NCBI GenBank assembly: GCA_016873195.1
Contig: VGXW01000003.1
Span: forward strand, 1-52,937
Source: Planctomycetota bacterium
GTDB lineage: Bacteria; Planctomycetota; UBA1135; UBA2386
Direction: 5' to 3'
DNA: 52,937 nucleotides
A program made the position numbers and the translations under genes. Position 1 is the first letter of the stretch, and each line of letters opens with the position of its first letter. The notes under the pieces were generated by a model. That model was not told the DNA's origin. It searched no databases and saw only the letters and a list, made by a program, of their open reading frames with translations. Below, one piece after another: positions 1-8,153 of this stretch.

Positions 1-340
1 CGCTGGTCGAACGGTGGCCGAGCGGATGGTTGTGCGTGATCGTGCGCGCGGTCTCGGCGATCGAGCAGTAGCGTCCGACGGTCGTGCCGGCGTCGAGGTG
101 GAACGGCCAGATCCAGCCGCCGTGCGTGTAGAGCCCGACCTCGACGTCGAACTGCTCGCGGAAGATGCGCCGCAAGGTCAGCGAGCAGACGCTGCCGCCC
201 TCGAGCTTGTGCAGGAGCCAGCGCAGCAGGCGCTTCCACTGCCACGACGGCAACCAGTAGAGCCGGTAGAGCAGCGCGCTGAGCACCGGCACGGCGCGCG
301 GCCGCAGCTTCGCCAGCGCCTTCGGGGTCGGCGCGGTCAT
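1..340 (-). CDS. Acyltransferase with left-handed beta-helix repeats, 3' end cut by window edge
   Basis: Only the N-terminal 113 residues are in the window. The fragment has a basic, aromatic-rich N-terminal segment (LYRLYWLPSWQWKRLLRW), then ends in a region typical of CatB/capsule-type hexapeptide transferases: GLYTHGGWIWPFHLDAGTTVG, then RYCSIAETARTITHNHP, where the histidines match the usual catalytic-His neighbourhood (my reading). Its ATG overlaps the stop of the upstream NAD-synthase-like gene as ATGA, so translation is probably coupled. In this setting it likely acetylates or otherwise acylates a sugar of a surface polysaccharide in the cytoplasm. The acceptor cannot be inferred. The family call is fairly safe; the substrate is unknown because the active-site half is missing. 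Confidence 0.7.
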   Translation of the reverse strand, partial: MTAPTPKALAKLRPRAVPVLSALLYRLYWLPSWQWKRLLRWLLHKLEGGSVCSLTLRRIFREQFDVEVGLYTHGGWIWPFHLDAGTTVGRYCSIAETARTITHNHPLGHRSTS

Positions 341-1341
341 GCCACGTCCTCGACGAGCAGGGCGGCGCGGTGCAGCCGGGCGGCCACGTGGCGCTTGCGC
401 TCGATGTCGGCGAAGCCGCGCTCGACCTGGTCCGCGCGCAGGCCCATGGCCGCGGCGACCTCGGCCGGCGGCACCGCGTGCCGGTGCGCCCACAGCAGCA
501 GGTCCAGTTCCTGGTAGGGCAGCGCGAAGTAGAACTCCTGCTGCGTCTGCGGCAGGCTGTAGGTCTCGGTGCTCGGCGTCGCCTCGCGGATCGCGCGCGG
601 CACGCCGAGGTGCTCCGCCAGCGCGAAGACCTGCGTCTTGTACAGGTGCGCGATCGGCTTCAGGTCGGCGAGCCCGTCGCCGCCGCGCACGAAGAAGCCC
701 AGCTCGTACTCGAGCCGGTTCGGCGTGCCGATCACCGCGTAGTTGCGGCGTTCGGCCGCGTGGTACTCGAGCAGCTTGCGGGCGCGCTGCTTCATGTTCG
801 TCGCGGCGACGAGCTGCAGGTAGGCGTCGAGCGGCAGCCGCGCGCGCTGCTCGGCGCCGTCCGGCCGTTCGACGACGAGGTCGAACACGTTGGCGCGGTC
901 GCGGTCGAGCACGCCGCCGGCGATCGCGATCTTGTAGCGGTCGCCGGGCCGGTAGGCGGGGAACACCGAGGCGATCGCGGCGTCGCGGTGGCGGTAGCAG
1001 CCGAGCGGCTCGAGCGCGGCGGCGATGTCGACCTCCTCGAGGGCCACGCCGAGGCCGGCGCAGAGCTCCTGCGCGCGCTCGCGGCTGGACGGCGTCGAGT
1101 TGCGGCCGGGCAGGAACAGCGCGTGCACGCGTTCGCTGCCGAGCGCTCGCTGGCACAGCGCTGCGCAGACGGCGGAATCGACGCCGCCGCTGGTGGCGAC
1201 GACCGCGCCGCGCCGCTGCAGGTCGCGCGCGATGGTCGTGCGCAGCCACTCCTGGATGCGCGCGGCGGCCGCGGCGGGGTCGAGCGCGAGCACCTCGCGC
1301 GAGAACGGCGGTCGCCCGCCGGACACGGGATGGGGGGTCAT
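337..1341 (-). CDS. nadE: NAD(+) synthase-like N-type ATP pyrophosphatase of polysaccharide clusters
   Basis: A 334-residue protein with the ATP-pyrophosphatase P-loop SGGVDS (about residue 44), then GTPNRLEYELGFF, PIAHLYKTQVFALAEHLGVP and a C-terminal PSTETYSLPQTQQEFYF block. Known NadE enzymes adenylate nicotinate adenine dinucleotide and amidate it with ammonia. The track's 526-aa ORF starts too far upstream. ATG at 1341 is chosen because it overlaps the asnB stop as ATGA and begins just before conserved sequence. The gene is wedged between asnB and an acyltransferase, overlapping both by 4 nt. That suggests a role in making an amidated or amino precursor for a surface polymer rather than, or besides, housekeeping NAD synthesis (inference). 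The symbol reflects family, not proven function. Confidence 0.75.
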   Translation of the reverse strand: MTPHPVSGGRPPFSREVLALDPAAAAARIQEWLRTTIARDLQRRGAVVATSGGVDSAVCAALCQRALGSERVHALFLPGRNSTPSSRERAQELCAGLGVALEEVDIAAALEPLGCYRHRDAAIASVFPAYRPGDRYKIAIAGGVLDRDRANVFDLVVERPDGAEQRARLPLDAYLQLVAATNMKQRARKLLEYHAAERRNYAVIGTPNRLEYELGFFVRGGDGLADLKPIAHLYKTQVFALAEHLGVPRAIREATPSTETYSLPQTQQEFYFALPYQELDLLLWAHRHAVPPAEVAAAMGLRADQVERGFADIERKRHVAARLHRAALLVEDVA

Positions 1342-3353
1342 GGGGTCTGCCTCACGGGAGCGTCGGGGGCGGCGGCGTCGATGCACACGGTCGGGGCGGG
1401 CGCGAGCCGCCGCAGCGCGGCGGCGGCCCGGGCGGCGAAACCGCCGGCGAACTGGTCGGCGAGCAGCTGCAGCGTCGCGATGCCGGTGACGGCCATCGCC
1501 TCGCGTTCGGTGACCAGCCGGCCGCCGCTGGCGCGCGCCTTGGCGAGCAGTGCCGCGGCGGCCGTGCCGTCGAGCAGGGGGTTCCGGCGCAGGCGCTCGG
1601 GGCGCAGCAGTTCGGCGAGACCATCGGCCGGTCCTTCGGCGAGCAGCGCCGAAGCGGTCGGCGCGCGGTAGGGCTGCTTCTTGCGCCGCCAGACGTCCGC
1701 GGGCAGGAGCCGTGCGCCGAGGGCGCGCAGCACCAGCTTGTTGCGCAGGCCGCGCAGTTTGCGCGCGTCGGGCAGCGCGGCGCACAGGTCGACGACGGCC
1801 GGGTCGAGGAACGGGTAGCGCGCCTCGACGCCGTGGCCCAGTGCCACGCGGTCGCCCTGCGCGCCGAGCAGGTAGGGCGACAGGAACGACGCGATCTCGA
1901 GCGCCTGGGCGCGGCACAGCGGGCTACCGCGCGCGAAGTCCGCGGGCAGCAGCGCCTCGACCGCCGCACCGGGATCGCTGCCGGCCGCCGCGCGCAGGTC
2001 CGGGGCCAGGAAGCGCGCCGTCCACGCGTTGTTGCGCCAGCGGATCGCGTGCGAGTAGTGCGGGTGGCCCACGTCCTGCAGGCCCGCGGCGTAGAACGCC
2101 TGCCACATGGCACCGCTGCGCTGGTCGCTGCTGCCGACGAACTCGTGCACGCGCTGGAACAGCGCTGGCCGCACCGTCGAGCCGGGCGCGCGCGCCCAGA
2201 ACCGCCGCACGCGGTCCTCCTGGAAGATGCTGTAGCCGCCGAGCAGTTCGTCGGCGCCTTCGCCGGTCAGCACCGCCTTGATCCCGGTGCGCGCGACCAG
2301 CCCCGACAGCAGGAACATCGGCACCGGCGCCGTGCGCAGCAGCGGCGTCTCGCAGTGCCAGACGACCTCGGCGAGATTGGCGCGCACGTCCGCCTCGCTG
2401 CAGAGCACCTCGTGGTGCTGCGTGCCGAGCCACGCGGCGACGCGGCGTTGGGCCGCGGTCTCGTCGTAGGCCGGATCGGTGAAACGCAGCGAGAACGTGT
2501 GCAGCGCGCTCGCGCGGGGCGCCGCGAGCGCCGTGATCACCGACGAGTCGAGGCCGCCGCTCAGGTAGGTCGCGACGGGCACGTCGGCGACGAGCCGCGT
2601 CGCGACGGCGCGGTCGAGCTCCGCCGCGAGCGCGTCCACGTCGGCGGCGAACGAACCGGCGCCGGCCCCCGGGCGCAGTTCCGGCCGCCACCACGTGGTG
2701 CGCCGGGCCGCGAGGTCGCGGTCGAACCGGACCGCCTCGCCGGGGCGCACGCTCTGCACGCCGGCGAACACGGTGCGCGGCGCCGGCGCCGCCCACAGCG
2801 TGAACGCCGCCACGAGGCCGGCGGCGTCGAAGGTCACCGGCACGTGCCCGCTGGCGAGCAGCGCCTTGACCTCGGAGCCGAACACCACGCCTTCGGGTCG
2901 CTCGGCGTAGAACAGCGGCAGGATGCCGAGCCGGTCCCGCACGAGCCACAGCTGCCCGGTCCGCGCGTCGTAGAGCGCGAACGCGAACTGCCCGTCGAGC
3001 CGGGGCCAGGCGCCCTCGCCCCACTGCTCGTAGGCGTGCACGATCACCTCGATGTCGCAGCGGGTGCGGAACACGTGGCCGGCCCGCCGCAGTTCGTCGC
3101 GCAGCGCGAGGTGGCCGAAGATCTCGCCGTTGCCGACCACGAGCACGCTGCCGTCCTCGTTCGCCAGCGGCTGGTGGCCGCCCTGCAGGTCGAGCAGCGA
3201 CAGCCGCGCGTGCGCGAGGCCGACGCGGCCGTCGCGGTAGAGCCCGTGGCCGTCGGGGCCGCGGTGCGCCAGCACGGAGACCATGCGCCGGAGCACGTCG
3301 AACTGCGGTGGGCCGTTGCCCGGGGCAAGGCCCATGCCTGCGATGCCACACAT
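1338..3353 (-). CDS. asnB: Asparagine synthase (glutamine-hydrolysing)
   Basis: A 671-residue two-domain amidotransferase. It begins MCGIAG, so after Met removal Cys is the class II glutaminase nucleophile, and HRGPDGHG and GNGEIFGH follow as expected. The C-terminal synthase domain carries SGGLDSS near residue 262 (ATP pyrophosphate loop) and a LTGEGADELLGGY block. AsnB moves glutamine amide nitrogen through adenylation to an acid acceptor, classically aspartate. Here it is first in an ATGA-overlapping series with an NAD-synthase-like gene and an acyltransferase, downstream of a glycosyltransferase on the same strand. Modification of a polysaccharide or its precursor is therefore a reasonable alternative to asparagine supply. 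A TTACAGT stretch lies about 65 nt upstream; no clear Shine-Dalgarno sequence is seen. Confidence 0.9.
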   Translation of the reverse strand: MCGIAGMGLAPGNGPPQFDVLRRMVSVLAHRGPDGHGLYRDGRVGLAHARLSLLDLQGGHQPLANEDGSVLVVGNGEIFGHLALRDELRRAGHVFRTRCDIEVIVHAYEQWGEGAWPRLDGQFAFALYDARTGQLWLVRDRLGILPLFYAERPEGVVFGSEVKALLASGHVPVTFDAAGLVAAFTLWAAPAPRTVFAGVQSVRPGEAVRFDRDLAARRTTWWRPELRPGAGAGSFAADVDALAAELDRAVATRLVADVPVATYLSGGLDSSVITALAAPRASALHTFSLRFTDPAYDETAAQRRVAAWLGTQHHEVLCSEADVRANLAEVVWHCETPLLRTAPVPMFLLSGLVARTGIKAVLTGEGADELLGGYSIFQEDRVRRFWARAPGSTVRPALFQRVHEFVGSSDQRSGAMWQAFYAAGLQDVGHPHYSHAIRWRNNAWTARFLAPDLRAAAGSDPGAAVEALLPADFARGSPLCRAQALEIASFLSPYLLGAQGDRVALGHGVEARYPFLDPAVVDLCAALPDARKLRGLRNKLVLRALGARLLPADVWRRKKQPYRAPTASALLAEGPADGLAELLRPERLRRNPLLDGTAAAALLAKARASGGRLVTEREAMAVTGIATLQLLADQFAGGFAARAAAALRRLAPAPTVCIDAAAPDAPVRQTP

Positions 3354-3476
3354 CGGTCGGTCTGCAGGGGGCGGGAGTCAGGACGACAGCTCGAGCCATC
3401 GTCGATCGAGGCGACCGCACTGTAACCGCGGCAGCGCTCGTTGCGGCATGGGCATCCGCGGCGGCAAGGGGGCGCT

Positions 3477-4775
3477 TCAGCCGGCCTCGCCGGGCCGGCG
3501 CGCGCCGCCGAGGCGGCGCAGGAACGCGGCGAGTTCACCCGCGAGGTGGCTGCGTTCGAAGCGCGCGAGGTCCGGCGACCACGCGGGCTCGCGGAACCCG
3601 CCGCGCCGCCACGCCGCGTGCAGCGCTTCGATCCGGCCGGCGAGGCCCGCCTCGTCGCACGGCTCGGCGACGAAGCCGCGCGGCGAGGCGGCGACGAAGT
3701 CGCGCGCGTCGCCTTGCGGCAGGCCGGCGAGCACCGGCCGGCCCGAGGCCAGGTACTCGTAGGTCTTGCCGGGCACGATGCGCGACCGGTGGCCCGGCGG
3801 CAGCCCGTGCAGCGTCAGGAACAGCGCGTCGGCACCGCGCACCGCGGCGATCAGTTCCCGGTGCGGGCGGTAGGGCACGAGGTCCACCGCGTCGGCGACG
3901 CCCGACTCGCGCACGCAGCGCTCGAGCGGCGGGTCGATCGAGCCGATGCAGCGGAACCGCACCTCGCGCCCGGCCGCGGTCCCGCGCGCGCGCAGCGCGC
4001 GCAGCGCCGCGAGCAGGTGCCGCGGCGTCCGGCCGCTCGGCACGATCGGCTCGGCGCGGTGGCGCACGAACCCGAGCCAGCGCCGCAGCGGGCGCTCGTG
4101 CGCGTAGAGTTCCTCGCACAGGAACGAGCCCGCGTGCAGCAGCACGAGCTGCTCGCCCGGCTCGACGCGCGGTGCCGGCGGCGCGAACTCGGACGCGTCC
4201 CAGCCGTTCGTGATCGCGACGACGGCTTCGGGATGCAGCGAGGGTTCGGTGCGCAGGAACAGTTCGCGGCACTCGGGCGTGTTGGCGACCACGCCGTCGA
4301 CGCTGCGCAGCATCGTGCGCATCGCCGCGAGGGCGCGCCGCCAGTGCCAGTACGTGCGGTAGTCCAGCACGCCGTCGAGCGCCCACGGATCGCGCAGGTC
4401 GACGGCGACGGGGATCCCGTGCCGTGCGCCGAGCGCGTGCGCCGCCTGCCACAGCGGCCACGGCGAGACCGTCGCGAGGATCGCGTCGGGGCGGTCCGCC
4501 ACGATCGCCTGCGAGCCGGCCGGCCCCATCGCCGCGGCGACCGCGTCGATGCCGGCCGCGCCGGCCGGCGTGCGCACGATCGTGCAGTGCCGTTCGACCT
4601 CGGCGAGGGCCGCCGCGTCCTCGGGGTCGTAGCGGCTGCGCTGCGGCGGCGGCGAGCGCGTCAGCACCGTGCAGCGCACGCCGTGCGCCGGCAGGTGCCG
4701 CGCGAACGAGATCGGCCGCTGGGCGCCGGGGCCGCCGTCGGGCGGGAAGTAGTAGGCGAGCAGCAGCAGGTGCAT
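3477..4775 (-). CDS. Glycosyltransferase family 4-like protein
   Basis: A 432-residue GT-B type protein. The N-terminus MHLLLLAYYFPPDGGPGAQR is the usual start of GT4 enzymes of exopolysaccharide loci, where a Gly-rich loop binds the acceptor side. The C-terminal half has VPGKTYEYLASGRPVLAG, the donor-nucleotide binding EX7E-type region, although spacing was not measured strictly. ATG at 4775 is preferred over the track's ATG at 4799 because the family start motif begins there. It should act in the cytoplasm or at the inner membrane, transferring a sugar from a nucleotide donor to a growing glycan. Its position upstream of asnB, the nadE-like gene and the acyltransferase supports a surface-glycan locus. 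Donor and linkage are unknown. Confidence 0.85.
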   Translation of the reverse strand: MHLLLLAYYFPPDGGPGAQRPISFARHLPAHGVRCTVLTRSPPPQRSRYDPEDAAALAEVERHCTIVRTPAGAAGIDAVAAAMGPAGSQAIVADRPDAILATVSPWPLWQAAHALGARHGIPVAVDLRDPWALDGVLDYRTYWHWRRALAAMRTMLRSVDGVVANTPECRELFLRTEPSLHPEAVVAITNGWDASEFAPPAPRVEPGEQLVLLHAGSFLCEELYAHERPLRRWLGFVRHRAEPIVPSGRTPRHLLAALRALRARGTAAGREVRFRCIGSIDPPLERCVRESGVADAVDLVPYRPHRELIAAVRGADALFLTLHGLPPGHRSRIVPGKTYEYLASGRPVLAGLPQGDARDFVAASPRGFVAEPCDEAGLAGRIEALHAAWRRGGFREPAWSPDLARFERSHLAGELAAFLRRLGGARRPGEAG

Positions 4776-4869
4776 GGTCGGTGCGGGGAACTCTGGCACA
4801 GGATCGCCGCCCGGGGCCGCCGGGCGAAGCGGAGTGCCCGCAAAACCGCGGCGGCCGGGCCGCCGGCGG

Positions 4870-6459
4870 TCACAGGTCGCCGACGCGCAGCTCGAGCCCG
4901 TTCGACGCGATCGCGCCGAGCGGCGTCAGGTTCGCCTGCGGGGCGAAGACGGCCGCCTGCGCCAGCAGCGTGACGCCGATCAGGACCGGCACCTGCAGCG
5001 GCAGCGAATGGCTCGTCGCGGGGGCCACGAACAACAGCGTCGCCAGGCCGTCGGTGTAGCGCGTGCAGCCCGGCATGCCGATGCCGGCGAGGCCGAGGGC
5101 GGGGTTGCCGAGGCCGAGCAGCACGGCGCCGAACGGCGTGCCGGCCGGGATCTCGCCGGCCAGCAGCTGGATCGTCGTGCCGGCGACCGGCCGCGCGGAG
5201 GCGGCCAGCGCCAGCGGCCGCAGGTCGGCGCCCGGCACGGTGAAGCTGCCCGGCACGGCCGCGGAGAGGTCGATGCCGCCCGGATCGAGCGTCGCGCTGC
5301 CCGGCGACCAGCCGACCAGGTGCGCGTCGCCGTAGGCGCTGCCGCCGAGGGGGTCGATGCCGCGGAACACGAAGTGCACGGCGCCGGTCGCCAGCACGAA
5401 CTGCAGCTGGAACGTGCTCGGCGCGGTGCCGGCCCCGGTCCCGGAGTAGCCGAAGACGCCGTCCCAGGTCACGACCGCCCTGCCCGCGGCCTCCTCGGTC
5501 TTCACCTGGCCGCTGCCGGGGAACGTCGGGTTGTAGTCGTGCCAGCACGCGTAGACCGTCTGCGCCATCGCGAGCAGTCCCGCCGCCGTGGGCTGATACC
5601 CCGATCCGTTGCCGTTCGCCATCGAGACGAAGCCGTTCGAGCACACGACCAGCGACGAGGTGCTGCCGCCGGGATACGGGAACGGCGCCGACAGCGTGAC
5701 CGAGGTCTGTCCGTCGTCGCCGAGCGGCAGCACCGCCGCACCCGCCGACGGCGGCAGGTAGGCCGCCTGCAGCGGGCCGACCGCGTAGCCGCCGTTCTGC
5801 GGCTGCAGCGTGAAGCCGCCCATCGACAGGTCGAACGAGGCTGCGGTCGGGAACAGCTCGTAGAAGGTCGCCGGCGCGGCGACGCACCCGGCACCGTAGG
5901 TCGCGCTCGACGCGATCGTGCCCGGCGTCGCGATCGTGTAGTGCAGGCTGCCGTTCCACACGCGCGGGTTGTTCACCGCGCCCGTGAAGATGCCTCCCGA
6001 GGCCCCGCACTGCAGCGTCAGTTCCGTGCGCGCGTAGACCTGGTTGCCGCCGTTGCCGTTCGTGTAGCAGGGGCCCAGCGTGCCGCGGTAGACGATCGCG
6101 ACGCCGAGGCTGCCGGCCGGCAGCACGAACGGCGTCACCATCGGTGCCGGGGCCGGCGTGCCCTCGGGCTGCGCGTTCACGAGCGCCGAACTGCCGCGCA
6201 GGGTCCAGGCCGCGGGGTTCGTGTCCTTGCCGACCCAGGTTGCCGGCGCGGTCCAGAACTCCACCGCGCTGGCGCCGAGACCCTGGAAGCAGTTGACGTC
6301 GACCTGGTGGATCGTGATCGGCACCGCGACGGCGACGTCGAAGTAGACCGCGCTGTCGCCGGGCAGGCCGTTGCCGCCCAGGTACGTCGTCGTCAGCGGG
6401 GACTGCGCCGGGGCGGCGGCGGCCACCGCCAGGAGGACCAGGACGGACAGGGAACGCAT
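4870..6459 (-). CDS. Secreted protein with planctomycete-type C-terminal module
   Basis: A 529-residue exported protein of unknown function. Signal peptide MRSLSVLVLLAVAAAAPAQ is followed by beta-rich, Gly/Ala/Thr-rich sequence. A middle part (FPYPGGSTSSLVVCSNGFVS, AVVTWDGVFGYSG, QLQFVLATGAVHFVFRG) resembles extracellular beta-sandwich domains seen in nidogen-like or choice-of-anchor proteins. The last ~100 residues form a module (PFGAVLLGLGNPALG ... VPVLIGVTLLAQ ... ASNGLELRVGDL) that recurs in other secreted proteins of this window. The start sits only 10 nt after a TAGGCT hexamer, pointing to a leaderless transcript. No enzymatic motif is visible. It may be a cell-surface or outer-membrane-associated structural protein. 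Confidence 0.75.
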   Translation of the reverse strand: MRSLSVLVLLAVAAAAPAQSPLTTTYLGGNGLPGDSAVYFDVAVAVPITIHQVDVNCFQGLGASAVEFWTAPATWVGKDTNPAAWTLRGSSALVNAQPEGTPAPAPMVTPFVLPAGSLGVAIVYRGTLGPCYTNGNGGNQVYARTELTLQCGASGGIFTGAVNNPRVWNGSLHYTIATPGTIASSATYGAGCVAAPATFYELFPTAASFDLSMGGFTLQPQNGGYAVGPLQAAYLPPSAGAAVLPLGDDGQTSVTLSAPFPYPGGSTSSLVVCSNGFVSMANGNGSGYQPTAAGLLAMAQTVYACWHDYNPTFPGSGQVKTEEAAGRAVVTWDGVFGYSGTGAGTAPSTFQLQFVLATGAVHFVFRGIDPLGGSAYGDAHLVGWSPGSATLDPGGIDLSAAVPGSFTVPGADLRPLALAASARPVAGTTIQLLAGEIPAGTPFGAVLLGLGNPALGLAGIGMPGCTRYTDGLATLLFVAPATSHSLPLQVPVLIGVTLLAQAAVFAPQANLTPLGAIASNGLELRVGDL

Positions 6460-6469
6460 GGGGCCGGAC

Positions 6470-6475
6470 AGCCTA
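6470..6475 (-). promoter_or_regulatory. Candidate -10 element (TAGGCT) of the 6459 gene
   Basis: TAGGCT on the minus strand ends 10 nt before the ATG at 6459, so the transcript would start at or very near the start codon. No good -35 box was found. Confidence 0.4.
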
Positions 6476-6495
6476 CCACCCGCGCGCGCTGGCCG

Positions 6496-7233
6496 TCAGC
6501 CGGACCGGGACCGCGCCGCGGCGGCCGCGCGCGACGCGGTGCCGGCCGCCGTTGCCGTGGGCAGTTCGAGCAGCCGGCCGTCCGCGCCGACCGGCCCGAC
6601 GGCGACGAGCGTCTCGGGCCAGAACGTCACGCGCGGATTCACCACCAGCGAATCGGGGAACAGCCGCCGCAGCTGGCGCGCACCCAGCAGGTGCACGTCC
6701 GAGTAGTCGTTGCCCGGCTGGTAGCGCCGGTGCACGTGGTTGTAGGCCCACAGCCGCGCGACCCGGTGCATCCAGCGCGGCGGCAGCCAGGAGATCAGCG
6801 GCACGCGGGCGTGGAACTCGAACGGATACCAGCGGTTCGGCGTGGTCAGGAACCAGCGCTTGCCGACGCGGCGCACCTCGGCGGCCATGCGCGCCTGCGC
6901 GGCGAAGTCGCCGACGTGCTCGATCACCGCGTTGCTGTAGACGAGGTCGAACGACCGGTCGGCGAACGGCAGCTCGCGCGCGTCGGCGACCTGCGTGCGC
7001 ACGCCGGGGAACGCCGCGCGGATCGCCTGCAGATGCTGCGGCAGGATGTTGACCGCGGTGATGCGGCCCTGGTCCGGGAACCGTTCGAGGAGCTGGCGCG
7101 ACTGCGCGTCGACCTGGCTGCCGATGTCGAGGACCAGCTCGTCGCCGGTCAGCGGCAGGTGGCGCTGCAGCAGCTCCATCTTGATGCGGCGCGAGCGCTG
7201 CGACAGCCGTTCGAACAACGCGGTGACGGGCAT
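6496..7233 (-). CDS. Class I SAM-dependent methyltransferase
   Basis: A 245-residue Rossmann methyltransferase. Motif I is LVLDIGSQVDAQSRQLL (a GxG variant with Ser-Gln), the acidic residue after beta-2 is in ITAVNILPQHL, motif II is VADARELPFADRSFDLVYSN, and motif III is AAEVRRVGKRWFLTTPNRWYP. This is the Methyltransf_11 pattern. The TPNR-type loop and the following aromatic stretch are common in methyltransferases of cell-envelope glycan loci. ATG 7233 is chosen over the track's 7248 because 7248 lies inside a TATGCT -10 hexamer. The substrate is unknown. The polysaccharide genes a few kilobases away make a glycan or lipid acceptor plausible (inference). Confidence 0.8.
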   Translation of the reverse strand: MPVTALFERLSQRSRRIKMELLQRHLPLTGDELVLDIGSQVDAQSRQLLERFPDQGRITAVNILPQHLQAIRAAFPGVRTQVADARELPFADRSFDLVYSNAVIEHVGDFAAQARMAAEVRRVGKRWFLTTPNRWYPFEFHARVPLISWLPPRWMHRVARLWAYNHVHRRYQPGNDYSDVHLLGARQLRRLFPDSLVVNPRVTFWPETLVAVGPVGADGRLLELPTATAAGTASRAAAAARSRSG

Positions 7234-7243
7234 GGGGCCGCGC

Positions 7244-7249
7244 AGCATA
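7244..7249 (-). promoter_or_regulatory. Candidate -10 element (TATGCT) of the methyltransferase gene
   Basis: TATGCT on the minus strand, 10 nt before ATG 7233. It excludes the upstream in-frame ATG as start and implies a near-leaderless mRNA. Confidence 0.45.
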
Positions 7250-7312
7250 GCGCGGGCCGCGCGGTCGCGGGCGGCGGCGCGCGCTGCTGCGGACCCGGGC
7301 GCGGTGAACGGG

Positions 7313-7318
7313 TATCGT
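7313..7318 (+). promoter_or_regulatory. Candidate -10 element (TATCGT) of the cyclophilin gene
   Basis: TATCGT ends 7 nt before the ATG at 7326. No Shine-Dalgarno sequence could fit in the resulting leader. Confidence 0.45.
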
Positions 7319-7325
7319 CCCGCGC

Positions 7326-8126
7326 ATGCTCGTCCGGACGCTGCTGTCGTCGTTCGCCTGCGGATTGCTGTGCCTGGCCGGCCCCGCGGCCCTGCCCGCG
7401 CAGGGCAAGCCGAAGGTGGCCGAGCCCAAGGTCGAGAAGCCGAAGGCCGGCAAGCCCGCTGGTCCGGTGAAGGAGGATCCGCTGACGGCGAAGGACCCGG
7501 TCGTCGTGGCGCTCGACAAGTTCCGCAAGGACAAGGTCTCGACGAAACGCGCCGACTGGAAGACGGCGCTGCCCGCTCCGCCGCTGCAGACCTTCGACGG
7601 CAAGCGCGACTACCGCTGGCACGTCGAGACGGACAAGGGCACGTTGACCGTGCTGCTGCTGCCCGAGGCGGCGCCGATGCACGTGACCTCGGTGATCTAC
7701 CTCGCGCGCTGCGGCTTCTACGACGGGCTCGGGTTCCCGCGCATCCTGAAGGGGTTCATGGCGCAGGGCGGCAGTCCGACGAACACGACGTCGGGCAACG
7801 CGGGCTACACCATGGACGGCGAGTTCCTCACCGGCGCGAAGCACGACCGCGAAGGCACGCTGAGCGCGGCGAACTCGGGCCAGCCGAACACCGACGGCTC
7901 GCAGTTCTTCCTGACCTTCGTGCCGACGCCGCACCTCGACGGCAAGCACACGGTGCACGGCTACGTGACCGAAGGACTCGAGGTGCTGCGCGCGATCGAG
8001 GCCTGCGGGACCGACCAGGACGGGCAGGCGCCGCGCGAGTCCGTGACGATCGTGCGCACGTGGATCACCGTGGCGCCGAAACCGCCGGCGGCGCCGGGCG
8101 TGGGCGACGGGCAGACCGGCCGCTGA
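7326..8126 (+). CDS. Exported peptidyl-prolyl cis-trans isomerase, cyclophilin type
   Basis: A 266-residue protein with a Sec signal peptide (MLVRTLLSSFACGLLCLAGPAALPAQG), a Lys/Pro/Ala-rich linker (KPKVAEPKVEKPKAGKP) and a cyclophilin domain from about residue 95. Signature pieces are YLARCGFYDGLGFPRIL, GFMAQGGSP, AANSGQPNTDGSQFFLTF and LDGKHTVHGYVTEGLEVL. Cyclophilins isomerise X-Pro bonds and help fold proteins; the signal peptide puts this one outside the cytoplasm. The usual arginine of the cyclophilin catalytic FHR motif is represented by FPRIL here. The gene is convergent with the C25-like gene, with only 27 nt between their stops. It lies divergent from the methyltransferase and has its own near-leaderless promoter. 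Confidence 0.9.
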   Translation: MLVRTLLSSFACGLLCLAGPAALPAQGKPKVAEPKVEKPKAGKPAGPVKEDPLTAKDPVVVALDKFRKDKVSTKRADWKTALPAPPLQTFDGKRDYRWHVETDKGTLTVLLLPEAAPMHVTSVIYLARCGFYDGLGFPRILKGFMAQGGSPTNTTSGNAGYTMDGEFLTGAKHDREGTLSAANSGQPNTDGSQFFLTFVPTPHLDGKHTVHGYVTEGLEVLRAIEACGTDQDGQAPRESVTIVRTWITVAPKPPAAPGVGDGQTGR

Positions 8127-8153
8127 ACCAGGCGCTCTCTGCGGGCCCGCGGC

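Noticed and set aside
339-3425. 1028-aa plus-strand ORF and similar giant ORFs (13499-17551, 21460-24279, 24376-27582)
   Set aside because: These are Arg/Ala/Gly/Pro-rich or His/Asp/Val-rich shadows of well-recognised genes on the opposite strand, with no domains of their own.
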